A DNA stretch of 64,000 bases from Lunularia cruciata (lineage: Eukaryota > Streptophyta > Marchantiopsida > Lunulariales > Lunulariaceae). Positions 46,200-58,950 of this stretch are shown piece by piece (the first letter of the stretch is position 1; the number at the start of each line of letters is the position of its first letter). Below the pieces are notes generated by a model. The model was not told the origin of the DNA. It did no database searches and saw only the letters and a list, made by a program, of their open reading frames with translations. The DNA lies in contig OX419755.1 of the NCBI GenBank assembly GCA_948567375.1, positions 50,845,001 through 50,909,000 on the forward strand, written 5' to 3'. Both the position numbers and the translations under genes were made by a program.

Positions 46200-47420
46200 A
46201 TCAACTCTACAACAAGATTCCTTCTTCCAAATGGTACATGGTCGTCTTACAGCATGCGACAAGGAGTAAAATATCTTCTCCTTCAAGGAATGCCTTCTAT
46301 TCCATGAAGACTAGATCTATGGTCCAACCAAAGGTGATCTCTAACTTGTGCACCTTCAAGAAGCCCATGATTTACCAATAGCTGGTCACATGGGTGTGGA
46401 CAAGACCATGGATACCCTCCAATGCCAATGATGGTGGCCCAACATAACACGAGATGTTTGAGAGTTTGTTTGATCATGTGAGAGTTGCCAATGTAACAAG
46501 GCCAGCAACCAAAAGTTGAGTGGACTTCTTCAACCACTCCCCATTCCATCTACTCGATGGGAACACGTGAGCTTGGATCTCATCACATATTTGCCCGAGA
46601 CAAAGCAAGGACACACAGCAATCATGGTGCTTGTAGATAAGCTTAGTAAGAAAATCCACTTGGCACCAACCTTTGATACCATGGATGCTCTAACCTTAGT
46701 GCAAATCTACTTCGACAATGTCTTCAAGCATCATGGGATCCCACATGTACTCATCTCTGACCGTGATCCTTGATTCACCGGGAAGTTTTGGTAAGCACTC
46801 TTTTAGATACTCTACACCAAGCTTGCTTTGTCCATGAACTCTCATCTTCAAACTGATGGACAAACCAAATGTGCAAATCATACCTTGGAGGATATGTTGC
46901 ATGCCTTCATCAATGTCTATCATACCAATTGGGATGAATGTCTTGTAGTTGTATAATTTGCCTACAATAATTCCAAACAAGCAAGCACCGGATTTTCTCC
47001 TTTCCTTCTCAATTTTGGCCAAGATCCGCTTGTTCCAGGTTCTCTTCTTTCTCCTCTTCCATCTCAGGTTCCTCATATTTCAACCTTCTTGACCACCATA
47101 TCCCAATCTCGTCTCCTTGTTACTCAAAATGGTCAAAAACCATATGCGGACCACCATTGTTGTGATCTCACCTTTGAAGTTGGTGATAAATTCATGTTAC
47201 CCTTTAGTAACCTACCCCTCCCACTTGATAACCAAGTTTTTAAACTTGCCCTTAATTGGATAGGACACTTTGATGACACCCAAATCATCTCTCATGTTGC
47301 TTATCAACTTGCCTTACCTTTTCATATGCGCATCCACCTTGTCTTTCACATTTCCAAGTTAAAACCCTTTGTTCTTAACCCATCTTCTTTTTCCTCTCGT
47401 GTCCAACCTCCTCCTCCTCC
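46200..47420 (+). pseudogene. Element B integrase
   Basis: The zinc region (AGHMGVDKTMDTLQCQ with CESCQ-equivalent CXSCQCNKASNQ, 46385-46510) leads to the core: WEHVSLDLITYLPETKQGH (46560), IYFDNVFKHHGIPHVLISDR (46710-46770) and DGQTKCANHTLEDM (about 46855-46895). Glu of the D-D-E triad is Lys, as in fragment D. The C-terminal part (47089-47400) reads YADHHCCDLTFEVGDKFMLP and VFHISKLKPFVLNPSSFSS. Several stops break the core. Confidence 0.88.
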
Positions 47421-47640
47421 TCCCATCCCTATCAATGATCATGAGGAGTACAAAGTTGATTGTATCCTTGCATGTCACCACATTCAACAATGACACCAAC
47501 AACAAAAGGAGTACAAGGTCCTTTGGAAAGGGTATCACCTTCATGATGCCACATGGGAACCTCTTTCTCACCTCCAAAATTCACAGATGGCCATCTAGGA
47601 GTTTGAAGCTTCAATGGCGATGAGGACATCACCAACTAGC
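47421..47640 (+). pseudogene. Element B chromodomain
   Basis: NDHEEYKVDCILACHHIQQ (47440-47495) followed by KEYKVLWKGYHLHDATWEPL and SHLQNSQMAI is a chromodomain with conserved aromatic positions, at the pol C-terminus. One stop precedes KEYKV. The polypurine run ggtgagggaata (47641-47652) and the LTR follow. Confidence 0.85.
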
Positions 47641-47652
47641 GGTGAGGGAATA

Positions 47653-48064
47653 TGTAACAATATGGAGTTTGGCGACGTAGTTAGTAAGGCTAATGAAGTA
47701 GAAAATAAGCCAAATTAGCCAAAAATATTCTAGAAGCATCTATGAAGCTTCTTGGGAGGCTTCCCAACTAGCTTAACTTGCACCTCAAGTAGGTAGCTTC
47801 TAGAAGCTTCCAACTAGCTTAGTTTGCATGCCAAGTAGATGACTTCTAGAAAGAAGCTTCTTGAGAAGCTTCTTGGTTAACTTGGCTTGCACTCTAAGAA
47901 AGCGGCTCAAGGAAACTTCTTAAGAAGCTTGTCAAGGGTCTTGTATGCTATCTATAAATACCAAAGCCAAAGCTCATGCTAGGCATTCAGAGTTTTCTTA
48001 CATTCAAGTGTCCCAATGTGAGTTTCCATTCTCCTATTTCTCTCCTCAGTCTTGGTCTTTTACA
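47653..48064 (+). repeat. 3' LTR of element B
   Basis: 412 bp from TGTAACAATATGG to GTCTTTTACA, the cleanest family 1 LTR here. TATAAATA is at 47953-47960. Several AGAAGCTTCTTGAGAAGCTT-like blocks precede it. Confidence 0.95.
47798..47810 (+). promoter_or_regulatory. Heat shock element in element B 3' LTR
   Basis: TTCtaGAAgcTTC: three perfect contiguous units, about 145 bp upstream of TATAAATA. Same place as in the solo LTR and both element A LTRs. Confidence 0.55.
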
Positions 48065-49258
48065 CAACCAATCTTGGTGGAGGGATTGGCTTGTTATCTA
48101 TGGAGAAGATGACACCTATAGCATTTTGGGTAGTTGGGTTCTCTTGCCACCCCTACTTTCCTCTCATTTTGTGGTTGTTGATAGGCTTGTTTTGGAGACT
48201 TATGTGATAGAGGTGGAAAAGGGATCCTTTTCTCTCCAAATGTTATTGCAATAGACAAGAGAGAGTCCATCCCCATGGGCACAAGAGGACTTTCCATCTT
48301 TTTCTTCACTATTGTCAGATTGGACTAGAGGTTTACAATCTTCCTTGATGGAGCAACAATGTGAGCATATGCTACATTCTCTTAGTTGAATCATCCGTTC
48401 CTTAGGCTACTAGAGCATGTTTTCTCTCTTGCTCCAGCAAGGATGCAAGCTCTTGGATCTTAGCTCAACCATGCATTATGGCATTCCAACTCACACTAGC
48501 TATTTTCTCTACAGCAATGAGGTTTCACCTAGGTTTGGTCCACCCATTTGTATCTTCATTACTCACTTGTGAGTGTGGTTCTACACTAGATGTAGAAATG
48601 GTCCATATGACACAATGTCCTTTTGGAGGATAGAGAATATGTCCATGATGTCCATGATAGGTATGTCCATGATGCTATTAGGGACATTGGTGTTTGTTAT
48701 AGCATGAGAGAGTGGATACTTGGCCTAGAGGGAACGTTTGTATGCTTTGCAGACGACAAGTGTTATGGCAGACTTATACTTGGTCTGATATGATCAAATG
48801 CCAATAACAAATGTTGTGGTTATGGACTCTATACATGATAGAGTTTCAGAGGGAGTGATTACCCATCCCCTTGGATGGGTTGCAAATGCAGCAGCAGGTT
48901 GCAAGGTCTCCAAGTATAGAGGCATGCAACAAGGTCACCTCTTTGTTCCTCTAGCCTTGGAGTTATATGAAGCGATGGACATACCATTTGACACATTTGT
49001 TAGGGAGTGCACAAGAGTTTATCATGTTAGGTGCCAAGGGGTACCACTTTCATTCTCATACTTTGTAGCATATATTTAGACAGTGTGTCTCTATTGCTCT
49101 ACAAAGTGTAGTGGCTAGTGCATTCCATAGGAGAGCAATCACACTAGGTGATGCTTCTTTGGATGCTCCATTTGTTTGTACACTTTACAACTTGCATAGC
49201 TTGGATATCTTAGGTACAGAAGTGCAGATTTCTCATATTGACTCTAATGGGGCTTAGC
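48065..49258 (+). pseudogene. LINE-like reverse transcriptase gene, piece 3 (C-terminal)
   Basis: Reading resumes as TNLGGGIGLLSMEKMTPIAF, then after a frame change GSWVLLPPLLSSHF, VDRLVLETYVIEVEKG (about 48130-48230). A Cys-rich part follows near 48560 (CECGS frame), then the best block: GVITHPLGWVANAAAG, YRGMQQGHLFVPLALELYEA, FVRECTRVYHVRCQGVPLSF and SYFVAYI (48855-49076). One stop later the frame FRQCVSIALQSVVASAFHRR continues to a stop at 49256-49258. These are C-terminal words of the same plant RT family as pieces 1 and 2. Confidence 0.75.
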
Positions 49259-50160
49259 CACATTTTACTCTTTTTTTCTTTACCTTGTTCGGCTTGATAG
49301 TGTCATCCCATCCTTCATTTTTTCTACACAGTCGCCCTTTGCTTGTGTCCATTCAACAATACAACCGTGTTCTTCACTAGACTTCATCTTCTATTAAATG
49401 TATGGATAATGTTAGCTGCCATAATCTTAGTTCTCATTCTTTTCAATAGTGGCCTGCAGGTCAAACAGCCAAACCTTACTTTTGGATGCGTAGGGAGATA
49501 AACCCTAAACCTTACTTTTGGACGTGCATTTCGGCTTAAGATTCAAATAAATACCTATAGTGTCTTTCTATCTTTTTTGCTTTGACTGAGATATATACTA
49601 TAGGAAGCTGAAAATTATGCTTTAAAGAACAATATTTGGGCATCATCATTAAATAATTCCATTGCAAAAGTTGGTCAAATAAGAATATGCTATATTTCTT
49701 TATAGAAGGAAACTAATGTATGACAGTTTATCTCAATTGCATGCATAAATTACATCGAAAAATTTATTTTCATATTTTATGTAGGTATTTTGAAAGTTAT
49801 AATTTCATAGATATATCATAATAAAGGATTTGATAAAAATATGGTTTTGTTAATATTATCTCTAAATAGGTTTATATGTTTTATCATAAAAAGAAAAATA
49901 TATGTTCATAATATGTGCATGAAAATGTTACTTTTTCTTTTTGTAAAAATTGATGTAAAACTCAAAAAATCTAGAGATTTAAATTTATAATTGCAAAAGT
50001 GTTTAATTTAAGTAAATTTATCTTACAAGTACATGAAGGCTAATAATTTTCATAAACCTCTCTCGCTCTCCTGAAAGAAAAAATTCACTAAAGTCACATA
50101 TTTTGACACCTTCTTCATGCTTAAATTCTCTCTTAATAATTTTCTTATAATTTCATTTCT

Positions 50161-50354
50161 AGAAAATTTATAGAATCGCTATATTTTTATTTTATATATA
50201 GAAAATTTATAGCATGCCTATATTTTTATTTTATATATAGAAAATTTATACCATTGATTGATTTTATTTTATAAACAGAAAATTTATAGCATTGATAAAT
50301 TTATTTTTTATAAACAGAAAATTTATAGCATTGATATATTTTTATTTTATATTT
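50161..50354. repeat. 39-bp tandem repeat, five copies
   Basis: Units start agaaaatttata at 50161, 50200, 50239, 50277 and 50316, so the period is 38-39 bp. Copies 1-2 and 4-5 are more alike to each other than to copy 3, suggesting stepwise growth. Confidence 0.9.
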
Positions 50355-53300
50355 TTGGATTTTAAATAAAATATATCTCCTTTGATTTAAGTTAAGGTGT
50401 AATATTAAATAAAATATTTCTTGCAGTAATAATTATATTTTTTGTAATAATTGTGGAAGGAGGACCTAAGAAAAACTAGGGTTTTGCTTACTCAAAAATA
50501 GGATTAGGGTTTACATGCTACTCTATAAAAGGGCCAAAATATTCTTTAAAGCACAAAGAATGTTTGTCAAAATTGCTTCTATCTTGTAAGCTTATGTTCA
50601 TATTCAATCACTGAGCAAAAGAGTGGATCAAGTGTGAAATACACCTAGGAGAAAGTAGAGAAGGTTGAGATGAAGAGTCAACTTATTCCAAGGGAAAATG
50701 CAATTTTTAATGCATAGCTACCACGCAAACGAGGAAAATAATTATGTAATAGATGATAATAAAAAATTTTGTCAATAGAAAAGTTACAATTTTTGCTAAG
50801 ATCTGAATTGAGTTCCCAAATTTAATCTTTGGGTCTTTTGATGCTAACTTCATGTACTCATAGAAGTTGGGATTAGATTGCAAGAATTTACACAATATAC
50901 TCAAATCCCGTCTCTCTGAACTTTTTTAGGTTAGTATCAATATTGTTGGTCTTGTTAGAAAAATATTGTTGATCTTGGTTGGAGTTCCAAAACAAAGCCA
51001 TGAAATTTGTGGTTATATGAAGAGCTTCATAGTGAGTTTGGCAGATTGAGAAAAGCTAGGGTGACATTTTCCCTCAATTGTTGATGTCTTTGGCCATATG
51101 ATAGTCTTTGAGTCAAATCATCTTATTTCTTTCCAATCCTTCCCTCCTTTCTCTAATCATTATACTCATCCTTGGAAGGAAAGAGGGTTCATAGTGGGTT
51201 CAAATGGCCCGCTTGGGGGTATATGAGAAGCCTAACTTATCTGCAAGGAGCAGACTTTGATTGACATGGTCATAAATTGTTGGATACCTACATTCATGGA
51301 GAAATTTGATATCATCGGTTGAGCAGAGATAGGGAAGTTGATTGTAAATCCTAAGAGATAAAACATATTAATGAGTAATTTGTATATCATTTGAAAGTTG
51401 TGCTTTGTGGGTTTTGTTCAAGGTGGTTAAATGAGAGTATGGCTGAGAATTTGGATGAAAAGTATTTTTTTATCAACATAAAAAATAAAAAATAAACTAT
51501 AGGTCTTTGTGATGTGAATTTTATGACATATTAAAATGTTGTATCTTGAAGTATGACTATAATTGTGAGATTGATATGAAGACCATGAACTACAATCTAG
51601 ACATCGATACTTAATGTTTAGTAGAATAAATAAATACACTATCTAATTCAAGGAATAGGAGATACTATTGTTTATGTTCATGATCATTACATAGTGGTTT
51701 CATGATCATGCATGTGTGTAAAGAATTGTATATAAATTTTGATGAACTTTGTATGCAATAAAAAAAACCAAAGATTCAGATAGAGGATAATAGCTTATTA
51801 CATCTACGTAGTTGATATTGAAAATGTAGAAATTCAAGAGAGTTATTTTAGACTAAAACCTACTAAAGTCTTTTTTCAGAAATTGTTATCTTGTGCCATA
51901 CTAAACTACACCACCTGAGATGTGGAGATAGTTAAGATGAATATGAGGTACAACATGCAATTAAGAGCATATGGGGGAGTAGTTCAAATTATCTGTGTAA
52001 CCATTGCAAAGAATTTTCTTCAGAATTATAGCAAGATTAGTTTATGGTGCAAATTCCACAAGACATCTAAAAGGTCTATATGTTTTTCTATGATTTATTT
52101 TGGTTTGTTTCTTAAAACCAATATAATATGGCACAATAAAAATTGACTCCTAAACTACAAGAAAATTTTATTGTTTATATGGTATCATTTGATAGATCCT
52201 TATCTTTGTTCTTGCAAAAGATTCATTTGGAGTAGGCAAGAATTTAATGGTTTTACATGTTGATTATATATAGGACTTTCTTCTACAAAAAATCTACAAA
52301 TAAGGAATAAGATGAGATTTTGTAAATAAAGCTTGAAAAATAGTTATGAAATGATATTGGAAAAAGAGATAACAATAGATTTTAGCCTTTATTATCATTG
52401 TTTGAGTTTCTTCTTATTGCAAATTTTACCTCATTGCAAATTTGAAAATTTGGATTTTAGTGAGCTCTCAAGGAGGATGAATACTTTGTATACTTCAAAG
52501 GAGGTAATTAATTAATTCCTTTGTGCACTCCCTACTCCTTCCTTTTCTTGTAAGGATGAGAAATTGAATGAGAAGGGAAGGAGGAAAAGATCTTCTAAAA
52601 ACTAGGCTTAGTTGAGGTTTTGAGGCTATATGAAGACCTTGAAAATGACTTTGATAGATTATGAAATCGAGGATCAAGCTTTCCCCTTGACTTTGAAAGT
52701 GTTTGGTAACATTGGCAATATGTGAGTCAAATCATCTTTTTGTATGCCATCTATTTTTACTCCAAACGTCCTCCCTACCAAGGATGATGATGAGTGGGTG
52801 AGTGAGTGTGAAAGTGAGTGAGAGAGTTAGAGAGGGGAAAAAAACATGATTGGCTGACACATTATCAACTTTATCAAATACATCAAGAATTGACGATAAA
52901 AACTTAACCCAATGAAATTATTTGAGGTGATAAACATTTCATAGGATCTGAAAATAAATAATCATCTACTCAATAAAGGATTCAATGAAATTAGATTCAC
53001 TTGGTGTTTGTTCAAAATTGTATATTCATGCCCAAAGGGTTTGCTCAAAATATACAATAAGACTATTATCTCAAACAACCAAATTTTTCTTATTTATAAT
53101 TGATTGCAAATTGGTAAGCTTAAAAGTGGTTGCATCATGGTTTTGATTCTTCTTACTCTTATTAATTATTCTTATTCTTATGAAAATTTAACCTAAGCTT
53201 TTTTTAGTCAAATTCACCTTCCTTGAAAGCTTGACTCCAAATGTTAGAAGATATTTATTAATAAATATAGATAAAAAATTGCAATTTCATGTACCAATAC

Positions 53301-53574
53301 AATCTTTACTTTAAGTATCAGTAAAGTGCATATAAAACTTTTCAAAATGTTATGATACCTATTTAAAAATTATACTTGAAACATCTAAATTTAAAATAAA
53401 CCGTATTATTCATCTTTTATCTTCAGTTATCACTCAAGTTAAATTTAGTTCATTATATTCTAATAATATAATATGGATGGAAACTGCATATATTAGAAGA
53501 TAATAATACAATACTATAATTTATTCTTCCTTTTAGCATAGGAAGATATACATAAAGAAAGAGGGAGATATAAC

Positions 53575-53599
53575 TATATATATATAATATATATATATT
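53575..53599. repeat. TA-rich microsatellite
   Basis: An interrupted (TA)n run of about 25 bp in AT-rich DNA. Confidence 0.85.
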
Positions 53600-54299
53600 T
53601 ATTTTAGATGTGAGTATGGAAGTTTTATATGTATATCAATGATAATTTCATTTATAGTTACTTACAATATAAAATTTTATTATAATGGGTAGATAAATTT
53701 ATTTGCCATTGATAATAAATATGGTATACAGCTATATTTCTATACAACTTCTATGCAACTTCTATACAACAATTTCTATATATAAAAATATACTTATATA
53801 TTTTAGTATTTTCTCTACTAAGTTAAACCCCACTAAATAATAATTTAAGAAAAATTACAGCAAAATAGTGGAACCATCACCTTTCTATAGTCAATAAGTT
53901 ATATTTCTCTTAAGTTATAAGTTATGGAGTTTATACCAAAATATAACTTAGCAAAGGGAAGGAAAAAGTGGTTGTGTGTTTATTCAATCCATGAATCAAG
54001 TGTGGTTTGCTACAAATTCTTAGAGCACACAACATATTGAAAATTTAGGAGTTTTTTTGTGAAACTTGTAGTCAACTATGTCAATTGTATTCATCATTAA
54101 AATGAGAATGAAAAAAAAAAGACTTTGCAACTTTTTAGCATGAAAAAATGATGGCAGTATTGGTTCCTCTTCCTTGATGTTGTTCATGTCCTAACCATGG
54201 TCCACTTCTTGATGCGCCCAATAATCTCCTAATCTTACAATTTGACATGCTCTACTCCCATTTTCCTTAGTGTATTGAGAAGATTGGATATCGACATTG

Positions 54300-55560
54300 T
54301 GTTCCTTAGCTGAAGATTTCCAAGGACCTAGGCAACATCCTCCTCCATTAGTTTCTCTTCAAGTTTGGCTTTTTTCTCCTCTTCCACAAGCTCAAAAATT
54401 ACAATATGACAAAAACAATTTTCAATTGTTTTTGGAGAGATTTTGTCCCAAGCTACCAAACATCGATGCATGTCTGTAAGTTGGTCCACCTTGTAAAGAT
54501 TGAACTTATTGTGCTCATTGTGGTCAAGAGCATTTTTCAAATAGAAGTGCAAGTAGTGATGCTTTAATGCAGCAATTAGACCTATGTCCATTGGTTAGAA
54601 ATTTAAGATTGTATTTAGAAGGAACAAACAAACCTCAACATTTGGAGTTGAGCAGTCATTATTATGTGCAAGGACACCTTGTCAGTCAAGAAGATAATGT
54701 GGAAAATTGCAGCATGTGCTCTACATCAAGCTTTTTGAACCATTCTTGGAAGAGTACTCTTGTCATCCAAGCTTTCTATTTGATTTGGAGTAAAATCCTA
54801 ATTGTTCACCTATATGGTGGTTGAAACAATGGTGTTTGTTTGCATGGCCTATGAAAAGGAGTGCAAACTTGTAGCTTCTATGAGTGTTTTCAGTAAGTGC
54901 AAGAGTAATTCTTAACTTATCCTTCTTATACCCAATGATCTACTACTAAGCAATGGTCTAGTCTTGCATCAATTTTTACAAGACCTCCCAGTTTCATCAA
55001 TATTGTAGACATTGAAAGTATAATGACTGGCAAGACAAATACATAGCACCTACAATGTAGATTTGATGGTGCTTTTGTTAGTAGATCATGCTTTATAGTT
55101 CCTTTGATGCTTTTTAGCTTATGGCAAGATAGGAACTTTTGAAGCCAAACATTTGAAAACTTAATGTTGCCTTTCGGGATGGTGAGCATTTTGCTAAAAC
55201 TTTGACCACCCTCTTTTATGAGTTCCAATGTAATGAGAACATTCTAAGTCTGCCATTGCAAAACCCATAAAGATAGTGCTTTCCAAGCTTTGAGAAGTGC
55301 ATGGTTTGCAGTTGCTTTCTTGAAGTTGCTCATCACTTATAACTTCATCATCATGATGCTTCTTTAGGATCTTATTGATGCTAGCTTGGGTATTAATTAT
55401 TTCAAGATGGAACTCTTCCTATGAACACTTTGCAAGGGCCATTTTTTATGCCAACAAGGTCCATGTCTTTTTGGTAGTATATTTTAACCCATTGCTCATT
55501 GGTGAAGCACGGTATGGTCATTTTCATGTATTTCAACCTGAGCTTGGAGAACATGACTTC
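54300..55560 (-). pseudogene. pogo/Tigger-like DNA transposase (Tc1/mariner superfamily)
   Basis: On the minus strand, a CENP-B-type helix-turn-helix comes first: FTNEQWVKIYYQKDMDLVG (about 55510-55450), then EEFHLEIINTQASINKILKK. A second DNA-binding part has KGNIKFSNVWLQKFLSCHKL (about 55165-55110). The catalytic domain reads FNVYNIDETG (about 55010-54990), KDKLRITLALTENTHRSYKF and ALLFIGHANKHHCF, AWMTRVLFQEWFKKLD, LTDKVSLH (about 54685) and PMDIGLIAALKHHY (54591-54550), ending VDQLTDMHRCLVAWDKI. All three catalytic Asp are readable. Stops and shifts prevent expression, and no terminal repeats were found. Confidence 0.85.
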
Positions 55561-58500
55561 TTGTAAGCTTGCAAGAGGACTAGGTATGTGTACAGAAATA
55601 TACAACACATTGTATTTTTACACGTGTTTGCAACATTTAAGTATGTTAAACTATGGGGAAAATTGATGATGTCACTATTTTACAAAGTTATAACCACCCA
55701 TAAGTTACACTCTATGGAGCAAATAGATGCAATAACTTAGGACAAGGAGTAATGTTATAGTAGAAAATATGTTAATGAGAACAAAAATGATTCTTGTAAT
55801 ACAATGATTACCATATTCATTTAATCTTTCTCTTGCTTCAATATTATCCATGGTCCAATTCACTTTGTTCCCTTGGATATTCTTTGTGAAAATCAACAAT
55901 ATATTTTTATATATGTACCTAAAAAAAACTTCTTGTGATAAAACTATTACCTGTTAGGTCACTTTAGTAATATGATGGTGGTACTCTTGATATTATTGAT
56001 TTATATATTGATAATATACCCATTGATGACACAAGTAGTTCATGTTATTTGCAAGGGATGTTTTACATCAACATATACCAAAATAACAAAATTATTTATC
56101 ATATAGATCAAGGTTAATATACATTGTTGACTTCTATTTTGGTAGTTTTACGTGGAAAAAGAAGTTTTGGCAAAATGTAAGAAAAATAATATATGGCCAA
56201 GCTATAAAATCTTAAATATTGATAGGGTTTTGAACAAACAGACTAGTGTACAACATATCAATGTTCTCTATGATATTTTATTTGGATTAGCATAGAATTC
56301 ATACTATATTTTGAGGAGAATTATATTAGTATTTACGATTAAATTTCTCTAATTTTTCAAAAATCAATTGTACTAAGATAGTAAGAATGATGAGAAAAAT
56401 GTACTTCCTTCAGTAAAATTTCAGTACGACTCAAGAATAACTTATAATAAGCAATATATACTGAATTGAAGAAGTAATAACTTTTATTGCTTTAAACTTT
56501 TGTGTTTTAGTAATCTCATAATTATGCATGGCCATCAGGCAGGATTCTATAAAAATCATTTTCAAATAATTACTCGGTCATTCTAGCTTTCAAACAAGAG
56601 CAAGAAGCAAGGAGGCTAATAAGAGCAAGGAGGCTAATAATAAATAAATTTTATGTTATATTATAGTTTTACAAAGATTAAGAAAAAAATTAATGATAGT
56701 TTATTTTGAAAATTCAATCACTTCAAAATTTAGGGTTGTGCATAAAAATTTGAAGTATTATGAAGTATAATATGTTTTCATGTGTATTGTGCTTCGTTCA
56801 AATTATTAAATTAATTTCATTAAATTATGAAGGAATCAGTGCCTTCTTATTGATACTATACCATTTATTTATTTTACTTTCTTCTTCCATATTATATAAA
56901 TATGTTCTTAACAGTAAAGTGATTATTTTTTTCTCTTCATTATATTAACTTGTGGTGTATTATATATTTCAAGTTATATAAGTTAAAATTTAATATTATG
57001 ATAAAACTTGTGACATCAAAGAATTGTTGCATTTATTCATGTTACCTATAAAAAAATAAACCTTATATATATTTTTCCACTCATCTAGAATTTGGGAGTG
57101 TACAAATATCTGTTATTACATAAATATTAAATTTATAAATAGGTGTAATTATTATTCATAGTATGATTAAAATATCTTAAGGTTTTAGATGAATCAAAAG
57201 CTATTATTTTTTTTATTCTTAAACTCAAATATGAATTCTTGTTTTAGGTATGACTTCCATAGGAAATATTTCCATAAATTTGATAGTTAATAATCCAAAT
57301 TCAAGATGAGATTAGAGTTATCCTTTTAGAAACTCCATTATTTTGGAGATAAGGATCATTTTTTTGTTTGAAATACCCATGTTAACTGTTTGTAAATATG
57401 TTTAGAAATTACATAGATTAAGCAAGTTCCAAATATACTTGATGTGTATTTCATGGTAATAACATGAAGCACATACCATGGGAAACCACAAGAAGGATAT
57501 AGCATATACTACAAGTTGAAGTCCTAATATTTTCAGTTTCGGAATTTTTATTGTTAAATAGAATTTGACTCATGAGATACTTTCAAATTTTATACGAACT
57601 TCAAATTATTCAAATTATTGACAAGCTTTTATGCACATGTCTCATCATTCCAAAACTTCATTTCATCATATCGCTTAGTAGCTAAAATTTATATTCAACC
57701 AATTCACACCTAAGAGTTTAAACTTTCCTTCATCAAGAGTTGAAACATCTCTTTCTGTCCATGTAAAATTAAATATGCCCCTGTTTTGGAGCTTGAAATA
57801 TGGAAAATGATAATTAAAATTGAAATGATAATTTTATTTATTTATTTAGATATAAATTATTTGAATTAAAATAGTATATTTATCAATGTCTTCTTAATTA
57901 GTATCTTAGTAATTATTCAAATTTTAAAGACTTTTTTATTTGAAGAAATTTTTTTCAATCACCTTCATAATACCTGCAAAAAATCCCACATAAGTAAAGC
58001 ATATGATAACAGAATACAAAAAAGCATCAAATACCTTTAACTAAAACTCTTAATATACAAATTTGCTGCTAATTACAAATTATGTTAAAACTATCTTGGT
58101 ATTTTTAGGGTTTTCCAATCATCGTTAAAATTTTTGTTGTGGTGATGCAGGTTATATTATAATTTGGAGTGACAAATGAACTTTGCAATGTGATATCTTC
58201 ACTACGGTTTGTGAAGAGTTTAAATTGAATTTTAGTCATACACTTAAGTCTAAAATCTAAAATGATTCTTAGAGATTTAGTTTATTAAGTACTGGGCTTG
58301 TTCATAATGTATATTGCAATGATACACCTTGATCACACTCTACGGTAAGAATGGGTTTAGAAGGTTAAACTTAATTAATATTATTGCTAAGCAAAGGGTA
58401 TTAATTGGAAATTTTTTTTCTGTATCCTACTTTACAAATTGCTTTTGTGACTCGAAATCAATCTCTTTTTAGTCATTGGATCATTATTTACATGGTTGAA

Positions 58501-58950
58501 TCTTAATATGAAATTGAAGAAAAATACTAAAGAAAATACATTTTTTAACATATTGAATATTGAGAGTATATTTGAACATTCCATAAATTATTCTCTACAT
58601 ACACTAACTCTCCCAAAATAATCCTATATATATAAGGAGACCAAATTCATACATTGTTTTATATGTGTTTCCAAGGCCTCTATCAGCATAAAATTAAGTA
58701 GAGTTTCTGCACTACATACAGATGCATAAATATAAGGAAATCAAGTAGAAGAGTATACTAGGATATCATGTCATCCTGCTGAAATGCTCTAGTACTGAGG
58801 GTTTTTGGTCCCTAGGATCAAAAGTCACTGTGCGGTTGAATGATATTATTCTGAGCGTGGGTCCCATTAAATATTGGTTATGACTCTTTTGATACCTTCC
58901 CCTAAGAAGTGAAGGTTTAGTGTCACTATCCAGTTGGTGGTTCTGCTAAT
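55561..58950. other. AT-rich stretch without recognised genes
   Basis: Very AT-rich with long poly-A and poly-T words. No ORF with a recognisable motif, no paired repeat and no RNA gene was seen. Terminal inverted repeats for the adjoining transposase could lie here but were not found. Confidence 0.5.

Larger units (their letters stand above)
42523..48064 (+). mobile_element. Element B: family 1 chromovirus, near full length
   Basis: LTRs 42523-42866 and 47653-48064 flank a complete gag-PR-RT-RH-IN-chromodomain series on the plus strand, with a tRNA-iMet-type primer site and a polypurine run. The frame is broken many times. It is inserted in the LINE-like RT gene, whose reading TALP continues as TNLGGGIGLLSMEKM after the element. 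The 5-bp flanks (ttgcc and caacc) do not match, so the target duplication has decayed or the left edge is a few bases off. Confidence 0.93.
49259..54299. other. AT-rich stretch without recognised genes
   Basis: Short ORFs only, none with a known motif. A TATA-containing segment (ctataaaagggcc, about 50523-50535), preceded by tgtaataattgtgg, could be part of an unpaired LTR. A 39-bp tandem repeat (50161-50354) and a TA run (53575-53599) are noted separately. The remainder is featureless AT-rich sequence. Confidence 0.45.

Noticed and set aside
49485-49520. Telomere-like words (ccctaaacc) near the end of the LINE-like gene
   Set aside because: Only one and a half units, no array; the similar words nearby are a short duplication around aaaccttacttttgga.
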